The notes under the pieces: generated by a model
Seen by the model: the letters and a program-made list of their open reading frames with translations, nothing else
The model's database searches: none
What the model was told of the DNA's origin: nothing
In this document: positions 1-5,451 of the stretch, in pieces
How positions within the stretch are numbered: the first letter of the stretch is position 1
How the letters are laid out: every line of letters begins with the position of its first letter
DNA from: Nitrososphaerales archaeon TH5895
GTDB taxonomy: Archaea > Thermoproteota > Nitrososphaeria > Nitrososphaerales > Nitrososphaeraceae
DNA length: 7,132 nucleotides
Assembly: GCA_014523695.1 (NCBI GenBank)
Contig: JAATVS010000684.1
Coordinates: forward strand, 1 to 7,132
Direction of reading: 5' to 3'
Position numbers and translations under genes: made by a program

Positions 1-242
1 ATTTGAAAATGGAGCTGCTGAAAGATTATAAGCTTCGGCATAACGGGAAACTGCCTGCCTGCATGGAAAGTGCGATGTAAGGAATATACTTGATCTGACC
101 ATATAGTCCTTTTTGCGATCATATATTCTAAGTACTGCTAATTCAGGAAACAACCAATTCAGTAGTTGTCCATATTGTTCAAAAGTTGTCCGTGAGTAGA
201 GATGCAATCATGAAGAGTTCTGATGTAAATAAGTGTCTTGGC

Positions 243-254
243 ATTTAAAAATAA
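243..254 (+). promoter_or_regulatory. TATA-like box of the dehydrogenase gene
   Basis: ATTTAAAAATAA is the best archaeal TATA-like stretch upstream of the GTG at 332. It would place transcription start near 275-280 and leave a leader of about 50-55 bases. That fits the presence of a Shine-Dalgarno site before this gene. The placement is inferred from sequence only. Confidence 0.35.
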
Positions 255-320
255 CATGCTTGGTGAATGCATGAATTGAAAAGATAGACTTGCAACACGA
301 AATACACTAACCTATTCATA

Positions 321-324
321 GGAG
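321..324 (+). promoter_or_regulatory. Shine-Dalgarno site deciding the GTG start at 332
   Basis: GGAG lies 7 bases before the GTG at 332. It is one of only two convincing ribosome binding sites in the window and supports the GTG over the in-frame TTG at 344 or ATG at 371. Confidence 0.45.
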
Positions 325-331
325 CATTAGA

Positions 332-1318
332 GTGAGTATTCTGTTGAGGATCAAACGGTCTGTATACATAATGAGGAAAATCCCTGAACCTGGACCTACC
401 ATGTTATCAAAGAAATACTCTGTTACGATGAATAGAAAGTCATTGTCGCCTTCTAGAGAGGAAATCTTGAAAAATGTTGTAAACAAGGATGCGTTACTCT
501 GCAGTTTATCGGAGCGTATCGACAAGGAAGTCATGGAGAAAGCAGGACCAAAGCTTAAAGTTATCAGTACCTTAAGTACCGGGTATGACCACATAGATGT
601 AAAGGAGGCAAAAAAAAGGGGCATCCATGTTACTTTCACCGGAGAAGTCCTTTCTGAAGCAACTGCCGATTTGACTTTCGCTCTGATTCTTGCTATATCT
701 AGAAAAATTGTACTTGCAGATAATTACATAAGACAAAAAAAATGGAAAGTAGGATGGTCACCCGATCTATTTCTAGGTTCAAATGTCTATGGCAAGACAT
801 TGGGGCTAATTGGTGTAGGGCGAATTGGAAGGGCCGTAGCTCATAGAGCGAAAGGATTTGACATGAATATTATATACCACAACCGGCGCCGATTAGAGAC
901 AAAGCTAGAACATGAAATAGGTGCCAAGTATGTGGAGTTAGACACTCTCTTAAGAGAAAGTGATTTTCTTTCGATTCATGCTAATTTGAATGCTGAGAGC
1001 ACCGATATGATGAACGAATCAAAACTCAAGCGTATGAAAAATACTGCCTTTCTAATCAACACCTCTCGTGGTCAAGTAATTGATGAAAGGAGTCTTATCA
1101 AAGCACTTAGAAAAAAGTGGATTGCTGGGGCTGCGCTTGACGTTTTTAAAAGCGAACCTTTAGAAACTAATAGTCCACTCATTAAAATGGAGAACTTGGT
1201 ACTATTGCCACACATAGGGAGTGCCACATATCAGGTTCGCTCCAAAATGTCAGAAATTGCGGCCCAGAATATTATAGAACTTTTGAGCGGAAGGAAAACA
1301 CCTTTTATGGTCAGATAA
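332..1318 (+). CDS. D-2-hydroxyacid dehydrogenase, glyoxylate/hydroxypyruvate reductase type
   Basis: This cytoplasmic oxidoreductase should reduce glyoxylate or hydroxypyruvate (to glycolate or D-glycerate) with NAD(P)H. Its 328 residues match the family length. The N-terminal half of the substrate domain contains RKIPEPG (15-21) and STLSTGYDHID (79-89). SEATADLTFALILA (108-121) leads into the Rossmann domain, whose nucleotide motif GVGRIG is at 161-166. The catalytic triad is visible: Arg246 in NTSRG, Glu275 in SEP, and His294 in LPHIGSAT. The residues after the second beta-strand (YHNRRR, 182-187) are basic, which would suit NADPH, but this is an inference. GTG at 332 is chosen because GGAG precedes it by 7 bases; the first 10-12 residues extend slightly beyond the usual N-terminus. 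The true substrate could instead be another 2-oxoacid, such as phosphoglycerate or 2-ketogluconate; RKIPEPG and the GYDHID region favour glyoxylate/hydroxypyruvate reductase. It appears monocistronic. Confidence 0.9.
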   Translation: MSILLRIKRSVYIMRKIPEPGPTMLSKKYSVTMNRKSLSPSREEILKNVVNKDALLCSLSERIDKEVMEKAGPKLKVISTLSTGYDHIDVKEAKKRGIHVTFTGEVLSEATADLTFALILAISRKIVLADNYIRQKKWKVGWSPDLFLGSNVYGKTLGLIGVGRIGRAVAHRAKGFDMNIIYHNRRRLETKLEHEIGAKYVELDTLLRESDFLSIHANLNAESTDMMNESKLKRMKNTAFLINTSRGQVIDERSLIKALRKKWIAGAALDVFKSEPLETNSPLIKMENLVLLPHIGSATYQVRSKMSEIAAQNIIELLSGRKTPFMVR

Positions 1319-1554
1319 GGCTACTATTCTATGAATGCCTACCGGATTATAGGTCCCTAGGACTTACTCCAGTAATGATCAGCAACGTTGAAAGCACGGC
1401 ACTTGCTAGAAGGGCATTTATACAGGAAGGTTCAGAGGTGCATGTCTATAATTTGCCGTCATTGAGGGCTGAATACAATAATAATTTTTGGGAGCTGAAC
1501 TCACTGGTTTGTCGTCTAACGAACCTATTTGGTCTATCCATATGTGAAGGGTGA
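1319..1554 (+). pseudogene. Coding-like remnant or small unrecognised gene downstream of the dehydrogenase
   Basis: This stretch is visibly richer in G and C than the gaps around it. It carries an open frame, uninterrupted from inside the dehydrogenase gene (about base 1186), that ends at TGA 1552-1554. The only in-frame ATG is at 1375, giving 59 residues. The middle, TALARRAFIQEGSEVHVYN, resembles the first helix and second strand of a Rossmann fold as seen in 3-hydroxyisobutyrate/tartronate semialdehyde reductases. The glycine-rich loop expected just before it is absent (ISNVES instead), and nothing follows the stop in any frame. It may be the decayed N-terminal end of such a reductase, a real small protein, or chance. 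No Shine-Dalgarno or TATA element precedes the ATG. Confidence 0.3.
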
Positions 1555-1626
1555 AATTTTATAGCTAGGGGTAATTTCTCAGTACGATTAGCAAGAATCA
1601 TTCTCATGTAAATTTCTTACTCAAGC

Positions 1627-1646
1627 TAAATATACTAACATATATG
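1627..1646 (+). promoter_or_regulatory. TATA-like boxes of the zinc-finger gene
   Basis: TAAATATAC (1627-1635) and CATATATGG (1639-1647) lie about 20-39 bases before ATG 1666. No Shine-Dalgarno site precedes that ATG, so a leaderless or nearly leaderless transcript is likely. Confidence 0.4.
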
Positions 1647-1665
1647 GTTTTGATTATAACTCATC

Positions 1666-1836
1666 ATGATAAACTCAGCTGAAAGCGAACCAGAGTCAAT
1701 AATTGAAACTCCTGAAGAAAGAAGGGAACGATTTCTACTCGAATTCGAAAAGCCATTCAAATGTGAAAAGTGTAATGAGCGATTCAAGAAAAAAAAGTAT
1801 TTAAGAGAACACAAGGCCGAGATTCATTCGTACTAA
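1666..1836 (+). CDS. Small single C2H2 zinc-finger protein
   Basis: This 56-residue protein has an acidic N-terminal half (residues 1-28, rich in Glu) and one C2H2 zinc finger. The ligands are Cys33, Cys36, His49 and His54, spaced C-x2-C-x12-H-x4-H. The finger has the expected Phe32 and Phe40, a hydrophobic Leu46, and a Lys run (41-44) on the helix side that suits nucleic-acid binding. Small one-finger C2H2 proteins are known in Nitrososphaeria and other archaea, but their targets are mostly unknown. A DNA- or RNA-binding regulator is an inference. ATG 1666 is chosen because TATA-like boxes sit about 20-39 bases upstream. The gene stands alone between the dehydrogenase region and the adenosyltransferase, with about 150 bases to the latter. 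T-rich sequence follows the stop. Confidence 0.8.
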   Translation: MINSAESEPESIIETPEERRERFLLEFEKPFKCEKCNERFKKKKYLREHKAEIHSY

Positions 1837-1850
1837 CTGAGCTATTATAG

Positions 1851-1862
1851 TTTTTGACTTTT
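1851..1862 (+). terminator. T-rich stretch after the zinc-finger gene
   Basis: TTTTTGACTTTT begins 14 bases after the TAA of the zinc-finger gene. Archaeal RNA polymerase can stop at such T tracts without a hairpin. This is a plausible but unproven 3' end. Confidence 0.3.
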
Positions 1863-1951
1863 CCGTAGTTTGCGTCTAGAGATTTCTGCTAAGATTACCT
1901 AATTCACGATTAAACTAGAGCAATATATTACCAACGGTTGATGCAGACATC

Positions 1952-1962
1952 AAAAATTAAAT
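1952..1962 (+). promoter_or_regulatory. TATA-like box of the adenosyltransferase gene
   Basis: AAAAATTAAAT lies 25-36 bases before ATG 1988, and no Shine-Dalgarno site precedes the ATG. The spacing fits a leaderless transcript starting at or next to the start codon. Confidence 0.4.
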
Positions 1963-1987
1963 CTCCATTAAACCATAATTCCTTCAT

Positions 1988-2563
1988 ATGAAAATATATA
2001 CTAAAACTGGTGATCTAGGAGAGACTGGACTCATAGGCGGAAGGAGAATATCAAAACATAATGCAAGAATAATTGCTTATGGATCAGTCGATGAATTAAA
2101 CTCCAGTGTAGGCCTAGGCTTAGCAACTTTCCATTCTTCCCAACATGCAAACGATTTCTCAGATCTTATTGAGATTCTATTAACAATCCAAAATGATCTG
2201 TTCACCCTCGGTGCAGATTTGGCCGATGACAGTCCGAGTACCGACAACCGGTATGGAAGCCCAAGAATAAGTGACGACACGATAACCACAGTTGAGAAGA
2301 CTATAGACACTCTTGAAGAAGAGCTTTCACCGATTACTTTCTTTATACTTCCAGGAGGCAGTCTTGAATCTGGTCAATTGCACCTGAGTCGAAGTATTGC
2401 AAGGAGATCAGAGATTTCAGTAATAGCTTTATCGAAAGCAGAAGAAATCAATCCTCTCACAATAATTTATCTCAATAGACTTTCTGATCTGTTTTTCGTT
2501 ATGGCTAGAACAGCAAATAAGCGGTTGGGGATTCCAGATAATGCTTGGAAGAGAACACATTAA
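1988..2563 (+). CDS. Cob(I)alamin adenosyltransferase, PduO type
   Basis: This cytoplasmic enzyme transfers the 5'-deoxyadenosyl group of ATP to cob(I)alamin to make adenosylcobalamin. Its 191 residues and full set of motifs fit a complete PduO-type (ATR) enzyme. The ATP-binding N-terminus TKTGDLGETGLIGG spans 5-18 and VDELNS spans 34-39. LPGGS is at 121-125. The helix LHLSRSIARRSE (131-142) carries Arg135, Arg139 and Arg140; Arg135 probably pairs with Asp35 and Arg139 contacts ATP, by analogy with the Lactobacillus enzyme. LNRLSDLFFVMAR (162-174) closes the fold, and Phe118/Phe119 is placed where the family has the Phe that displaces the lower cobalamin ligand. The insert at 77-97 is somewhat long and hydrophilic. 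No other B12 gene lies in the window, so it appears to be a stand-alone gene serving biosynthesis or salvage elsewhere. Likely users are methylmalonyl-CoA mutase or a B12-dependent ribonucleotide reductase (inference). Confidence 0.95.
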   Translation: MKIYTKTGDLGETGLIGGRRISKHNARIIAYGSVDELNSSVGLGLATFHSSQHANDFSDLIEILLTIQNDLFTLGADLADDSPSTDNRYGSPRISDDTITTVEKTIDTLEEELSPITFFILPGGSLESGQLHLSRSIARRSEISVIALSKAEEINPLTIIYLNRLSDLFFVMARTANKRLGIPDNAWKRTH

Positions 2564-2577
2564 CATTCATCTTCCTA

Positions 2578-2588
2578 TCTTTTATTCT
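2578..2588 (+). terminator. Pyrimidine-rich stretch after the adenosyltransferase
   Basis: TCTTTTATTCT lies 15-25 bases after the TAA at 2561-2563, inside a C/T-rich run. It is a plausible T-tract terminator without a clear hairpin. Confidence 0.3.
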
Positions 2589-2756
2589 ACTGTCTAATTT
2601 CAAAAAACCCTGTAGATTAAATTGCGTACTTGGGTTGAACTACATTATTTGCAAGTATAGTTCTTTCCTATTGGGTGAACAATAAATGCGAATAAGAAAT
2701 TAATATGTTTTGTCTTGTCTTGCCCAATTAGAACAGCTGAATAGTCTTGTTTTTTA

Positions 2757-2801
2757 TATTCAAAATAGTAACAGATGATATATTCAGATATCATTTGAAT
2801 A
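2757..2801. repeat. Nested inverted repeat (two-step hairpin)
   Basis: The outer arms TATTCAAA (2757-2764) and TTTGAATA (2794-2801) pair perfectly. Inside them ATGATAT (2775-2781) pairs with ATATCAT (2788-2794) around the 6-base loop ATTCAG. The two stems share base 2794, so one pair must give way. Ten bases (2765-2774) form an internal bulge on one side. On either strand this could fold into a long hairpin, a candidate structured RNA or terminator. Confidence 0.5.
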
Positions 2802-2803
2802 GA

Positions 2804-2821
2804 ACCATAACAAATTATGGT
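2804..2821. repeat. 7-bp hairpin with a CAAA loop
   Basis: ACCATAA (2804-2810) and TTATGGT (2815-2821) are perfect inverted repeats around a 4-base loop. It follows the nested hairpin by only two bases, so the two may be parts of one structure. No T tract follows on the plus strand. Confidence 0.5.
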
Positions 2822-2940
2822 GAAGTGGATAGTTCGGTTTCCAATGTAATCTGCGATACAAGGGATTGAAACTTTCAAAATCCATGGGATGCTAAATTTT
2901 TCAGAAAAAAATGAACTAAAATATGGTTACGCGAGCCAAA

Positions 2941-2950
2941 TCTTTTATTA
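2941..2950 (+). promoter_or_regulatory. TATA-like box of the HD-domain gene
   Basis: TCTTTTATTA is centred about 27 bases before ATG 2973, the distance expected for a leaderless transcript starting at that ATG. It directly abuts the upstream GTG 2952, which would then lie outside the transcript. A weaker candidate, CTAAAATATG at 2916-2925, would suit GTG 2952 instead. Confidence 0.4.
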
Positions 2951-2972
2951 GGTGATTAGCAGGACAACAACG

Positions 2973-3542
2973 ATGGTATCGTCGTCCCTTAATTATCGAC
3001 TATTGGCAAATTTCTTTAACTTTGTGATGGACTTGAAAACAATAAAGAGATCAGGATGGATCAACAAAGTAAAAGTTAAGGATCCTGAATCTGTGGCAGA
3101 TCACACGTATGCAATGAGTACCATGGTAATGGTATTCTCTGACATATTAGGCATGAAGACTGAGAGAGCCGTAAAGATGGCAATCTTGCACGATCTAGGG
3201 GAGTCCATTGTTGGAGATTACGAACCAAATGTAATTTCTAGCAAGGAAAAGAAAATAAAAGAAACTGAGGCGTTAGATCATATTCTAAATCACTTGCCTC
3301 TAGAAACAAGGAAAGAATATGTAGATATTTGGAATGAGTATCAAGAAAATAAGACTGAGACATCACAGCTCGTTCATTGGGTAGACAAATTCGAAATGGC
3401 TCTTCAAGCTAAAACATATGAAAGTCAGGGTTATCCTTCCAGTATTCTTCAACAATTCTTTACTTCCACAATTGATGGTATAGATGGTAACGATATATTA
3501 CTGCTTCTAGAACATACTAAAGATGCTTTTTTTTCTAAATAA
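2973..3542 (+). CDS. HD-domain phosphohydrolase, HDDC2/YfbR-like 5'-deoxynucleotidase
   Basis: This metal-dependent phosphohydrolase probably removes the phosphate from deoxynucleoside 5'-monophosphates in the cytoplasm, keeping dNTP pools balanced. Numbered from ATG 2973 (189 residues), the family signature is complete. LKTIKRSGW is at 21-29, with Arg26 and Trp29 at the substrate-selecting place known from YfbR. The first metal ligand is His44 in PESVADHTY. LHDLGESIVGD (72-82) carries His73-Asp74 and the catalytic Glu77. WVDKFEMALQA (136-146) carries the last ligand, Asp138. The remaining C-terminal residues are helical, as usual. A GTG at 2952 in the same frame would add seven residues (196 in total). 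I prefer ATG 2973 because a TATA-like box abuts the GTG and lies about 27 bases before the ATG, and because relatives need no extra N-terminal residues. It stands alone, followed by a hairpin at 3578-3598. Confidence 0.88.
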   Translation: MVSSSLNYRLLANFFNFVMDLKTIKRSGWINKVKVKDPESVADHTYAMSTMVMVFSDILGMKTERAVKMAILHDLGESIVGDYEPNVISSKEKKIKETEALDHILNHLPLETRKEYVDIWNEYQENKTETSQLVHWVDKFEMALQAKTYESQGYPSSILQQFFTSTIDGIDGNDILLLLEHTKDAFFSK

Positions 3543-3577
3543 ACGGTACTAAAAAAGCAAAGCTTATCTTGGCCTAT

Positions 3578-3598
3578 GAATAAATTTCGAGTTTATTC
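3578..3598 (+). terminator. Hairpin after the HD-domain gene
   Basis: GAATAAA (3578-3584) pairs with TTTATTC (3592-3598) around a 7-base loop, TTTCGAG. It lies 36 bases past the TAA, and the descending arm runs into TTGTCT. It may mark the 3' end of the HD-gene transcript, although archaeal termination does not require hairpins. Confidence 0.35.
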
Positions 3599-3726
3599 TT
3601 GTCTGGTCAAATAGCTAAAGAATCATCAGCCTATCGCGGTTCTTAAATTGCATTCAAATAATTCTACCTTTCTAAATAAGCAAATTAAACGCACTGTTGC
3701 AGTTGGATTTGCTAAGGATTAGTGAA

Positions 3727-3736
3727 AACTTAAATG
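3727..3736 (+). promoter_or_regulatory. TATA-like box of the TIGR00300 gene
   Basis: AACTTAAATG is centred about 29 bases before GTG 3761. No Shine-Dalgarno site precedes the GTG, so a leaderless GTG-started mRNA is likely. Confidence 0.4.
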
Positions 3737-3760
3737 AACAAGTGATTTAACTAAAAACAA

Positions 3761-5017
3761 GTGGATAAAAAAATAAACCATGCCCAGGAAGTGGAAGTTA
3801 AGGGCCATTTAATTGATTCAATGATCTTAGGAAGAATTCTTGATACCATAATGGATCTCAAAGGGGACTTTCAGGTGCTTGAATTTCAAGTTGGCAAGAA
3901 GAAAGGAGAAGAAAGTGCTTCGCGTCTTCTTATAGTAGGGAAAGACCAGGACCATTTGGACAGGTTACTGGAATCAGTATACCGTGAGGGAGCGCAACCC
4001 CTCTACGTAGACGAAGTTGTAGTAGAACCTGCCAGAAAGGATATGGTATTGCCAAATGGCTTCTATAGCACCACAAATAATCCAACACAAATCTACTTTA
4101 GAAGTTCCTGGATCAATGTAAAGAATATGATGATGGACAAATGCATTACTTTAGACCTCAAAAACAAGAATGCGGAATGTAAGATGATACGAGATATACA
4201 AAAAGGAGACATGATTGTCACAGGAGAACATGGAATTCGAATCATTCCTCAGGAACGTCCAAGAGAAGGCGTGGATATATTTCAGTTTATGAGTAGCTCG
4301 AGTTCGAGTGAAAGACCAACCCAACAAATTGCTCGAAAAGTAGCATATGATATTTACAATACTAAAGAAAGCGCTCATGGAAAAATAGTTGTAGTATCAG
4401 GACCAGTAATAGTTCATTCTGGTGCCTCTGCTGCCTTGGCGCAGTTAATACGGTTGGGATATGTAGACGGACTGCTTGCTGGCAATGCCTTAGCAGTCCA
4501 TGACGTTGAAAACGCCATCATGGGCACTTCTCTTGGAATGCACGTTAGAGATGGAACTCTAGCAGTAAGAGGGCATAGAAATCACATGCAAGCTATAAAC
4601 GAAGTATTCAAAGCAGGATCCATAAAGAAAATGGTGACTAGTGGTGCTCTACGTAGCGGAATAATGTACGAGTGCGTTTCAAAGAAGGTGCCGTACGTTT
4701 TGGCAGGATCAATTCGTGATGATGGTCCCATACCTGATGTTATGACTGATGTCGTCCAAGCTCAACGCAGGTATAAAAAATTGCTTGAGAATGTGAAGCT
4801 GGTCTTGATGTTTTCAACCATGCTTCATTCCATTGCAGTGGGCAATATGCTACCGTCATCAGTAAAAGTAGTTGCAGTTGACATCAGCCAACCTGTTGTA
4901 ACAAAATTGTTGGATAGAGGCACAACACAAGCAATCGGGGTAGTAACTGACGTAGGAACATTTCTGCCTATGATAGTAGATAATCTGACACAGATTAGAA
5001 CGTCGATGGGGAAATGA
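3761..5017 (+). CDS. TIGR00300 (LOR/SDH) protein, probable archaeal ornithine cyclodeaminase
   Basis: The 418 residues match the TIGR00300 family along their whole length. An N-terminal LOR/SDH-type domain (about 10-105) begins with VEVKGHLIDS and ends with PNGFYSTTN. A middle segment (about 106-175) leads to FQFMSSSSSSERP (174-186), a typical linker. The C-terminal Rossmann-like domain (about 187-415) has VSGPVIVHSGA (212-222), LLAGNALAVHD (238-248), SGALRSGIMYECV (294-306), SIRDDGPIPDV (317-327), MLHSIAVGNMLP (354-365) and VVTDVGTF (394-401). Family members from methanogens and the C-terminal part of cyanobacterial ArgZ/AgrE are linked to NAD-dependent ornithine cyclodeamination, giving proline and ammonia. 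That reaction is the best guess here, but no neighbour confirms it. The family is unrelated in sequence to the mu-crystallin type of ornithine cyclodeaminase. GTG 3761 is chosen from the TATA spacing and from the start of the conserved domain. The gene is flanked by gaps of more than 200 bases on both sides. Confidence 0.85.
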   Translation: MDKKINHAQEVEVKGHLIDSMILGRILDTIMDLKGDFQVLEFQVGKKKGEESASRLLIVGKDQDHLDRLLESVYREGAQPLYVDEVVVEPARKDMVLPNGFYSTTNNPTQIYFRSSWINVKNMMMDKCITLDLKNKNAECKMIRDIQKGDMIVTGEHGIRIIPQERPREGVDIFQFMSSSSSSERPTQQIARKVAYDIYNTKESAHGKIVVVSGPVIVHSGASAALAQLIRLGYVDGLLAGNALAVHDVENAIMGTSLGMHVRDGTLAVRGHRNHMQAINEVFKAGSIKKMVTSGALRSGIMYECVSKKVPYVLAGSIRDDGPIPDVMTDVVQAQRRYKKLLENVKLVLMFSTMLHSIAVGNMLPSSVKVVAVDISQPVVTKLLDRGTTQAIGVVTDVGTFLPMIVDNLTQIRTSMGK

Positions 5018-5311
5018 GCATATACAGTTACGGCGCAATTGATAGGTATGTGAGCTAGTTGTAAATGACAATTAAAAAAAATGGAAAAATGGAATATTAG
5101 TAATATTTGAACAATGAAAAAATCGGAAGCATCTTGCCGTTGATAATGATTCGTTGATTAGCAGAATGGAATGCATTGAAGATAGAAAATTTGCTGACTT
5201 TACCACGTAATTCTACATAAAGGAAGATGGAACAGACATCTATTCCCCATTGCGAATTAATAAATTCTACTAGCTCAGGTATAGTGATAAAATTACTCGT
5301 ACATAGTAACG
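5018..5311. other. AT-rich gap after the TIGR00300 gene
   Basis: No supported gene is visible; the open frames here are very short (for example 14 codons from the ATG near 5170). The stretch holds an A-run near 5074-5081 and a perfect 15-base palindrome at 5093-5107. CGTTGAT also occurs twice, 16 bases apart, near 5138 and 5154. The control region of the next gene starts at 5312. Confidence 0.5.
5093..5107. repeat. Perfect palindrome AATATTA-G-TAATATT
   Basis: Two 7-base arms flank a single central base. A one-base centre cannot form a stable RNA hairpin with all pairs, so a binding site for a dimeric protein is more natural than a terminator. It lies 76 bases after the TIGR00300 stop codon. 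Confidence 0.45.
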
Positions 5312-5336
5312 TTAAATATGGTCATGACATATTTAA
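5312..5336 (+). promoter_or_regulatory. Inverted repeat overlapping a TATA-like box (candidate operator)
   Basis: TTAAATATG (5312-5320) and CATATTTAA (5328-5336) are perfect 9-base inverted arms around a 7-base spacer, GTCATGA. The right arm is itself a good archaeal TATA-like element. A dimeric regulator bound here would compete directly with TBP. Transcription would begin near 5360 and leave a leader of about 90 bases before ATG 5452. Confidence 0.5.
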
Positions 5337-5394
5337 GTAATGTGAAACACTTATTCCTGTTAGAATTGTATTCATTGAAGAAAATTATTCCAAC

Positions 5395-5414
5395 AATGCA
5401 ATTAGTCATGCATT
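5395..5414 (+). promoter_or_regulatory. Hairpin in the leader of the 343-residue gene
   Basis: AATGCA (5395-5400) can pair with TGCATT (5409-5414) around an 8-base loop. It ends 21 bases before the Shine-Dalgarno site and could affect translation; with only six pairs, chance is possible. Confidence 0.3.
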
Positions 5415-5435
5415 ATGGTGAGTACGTATACCAAT

Positions 5436-5442
5436 AGGAGAG
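5436..5442 (+). promoter_or_regulatory. Shine-Dalgarno site of the 343-residue gene
   Basis: AGGAGAG ends 9 bases before ATG 5452. It confirms that start and fits a transcript with a long leader, unlike the leaderless genes upstream. Confidence 0.5.
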
Positions 5443-5451
5443 TCAAAAAAC

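Larger units (their letters stand above)
1..331. other. Gap before the dehydrogenase; possible tail of a truncated gene
   Basis: I find no complete gene here on either strand. Reading from base 2, nine sense codons (FENGAAERL) run to a TAA at 29-31. This resembles the usual C-terminal tail of a sugar epimerase or glycosyltransferase-like protein, but nine residues cannot establish it. The frame from base 3 is also open, for 25 codons to TAA 78-80, and looks less protein-like. The rest is AT-rich and holds an 8-bp direct repeat (AGTTGTCC at 164-171 and 184-191) and the probable promoter of the following gene. Confidence 0.4.
2564..2940. other. Long AT-rich gap with two hairpins and no convincing gene
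   Basis: No supported gene lies between the adenosyltransferase and the promoter of the HD-domain gene. The longest open frame is on the minus strand (2645-2878). It needs a TTG start and has a Cys/Ile/Tyr-rich composition typical of AT-rich non-coding DNA. The most ordered part is the pair of inverted repeats at 2757-2821. A TTGTC-type direct repeat (TTTTGTCTTGTCTTG) lies near 2708-2722. Confidence 0.5.

Noticed and set aside
316..639. Minus-strand frame opposite the dehydrogenase N-terminus
   Set aside because: It is antisense to a gene with clear catalytic motifs and has a Phe/Ser/Leu-rich shadow composition.
2858..2874. GGGATTGAAAC-like string resembling the 3' end of archaeal CRISPR repeats
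   Set aside because: It occurs once, without any second copy at CRISPR spacing and without cas genes.
2645..2878. 77-residue open frame on the minus strand in the gap before the HD-domain gene
   Set aside because: It needs a TTG start, has no promoter or ribosome site, has six Cys without a metal pattern, and is interrupted by the inverted repeats; it looks like AT-rich chance.
4151..4378. Minus-strand frame opposite the TIGR00300 gene
   Set aside because: Antisense shadow of a conserved protein; no promoter.
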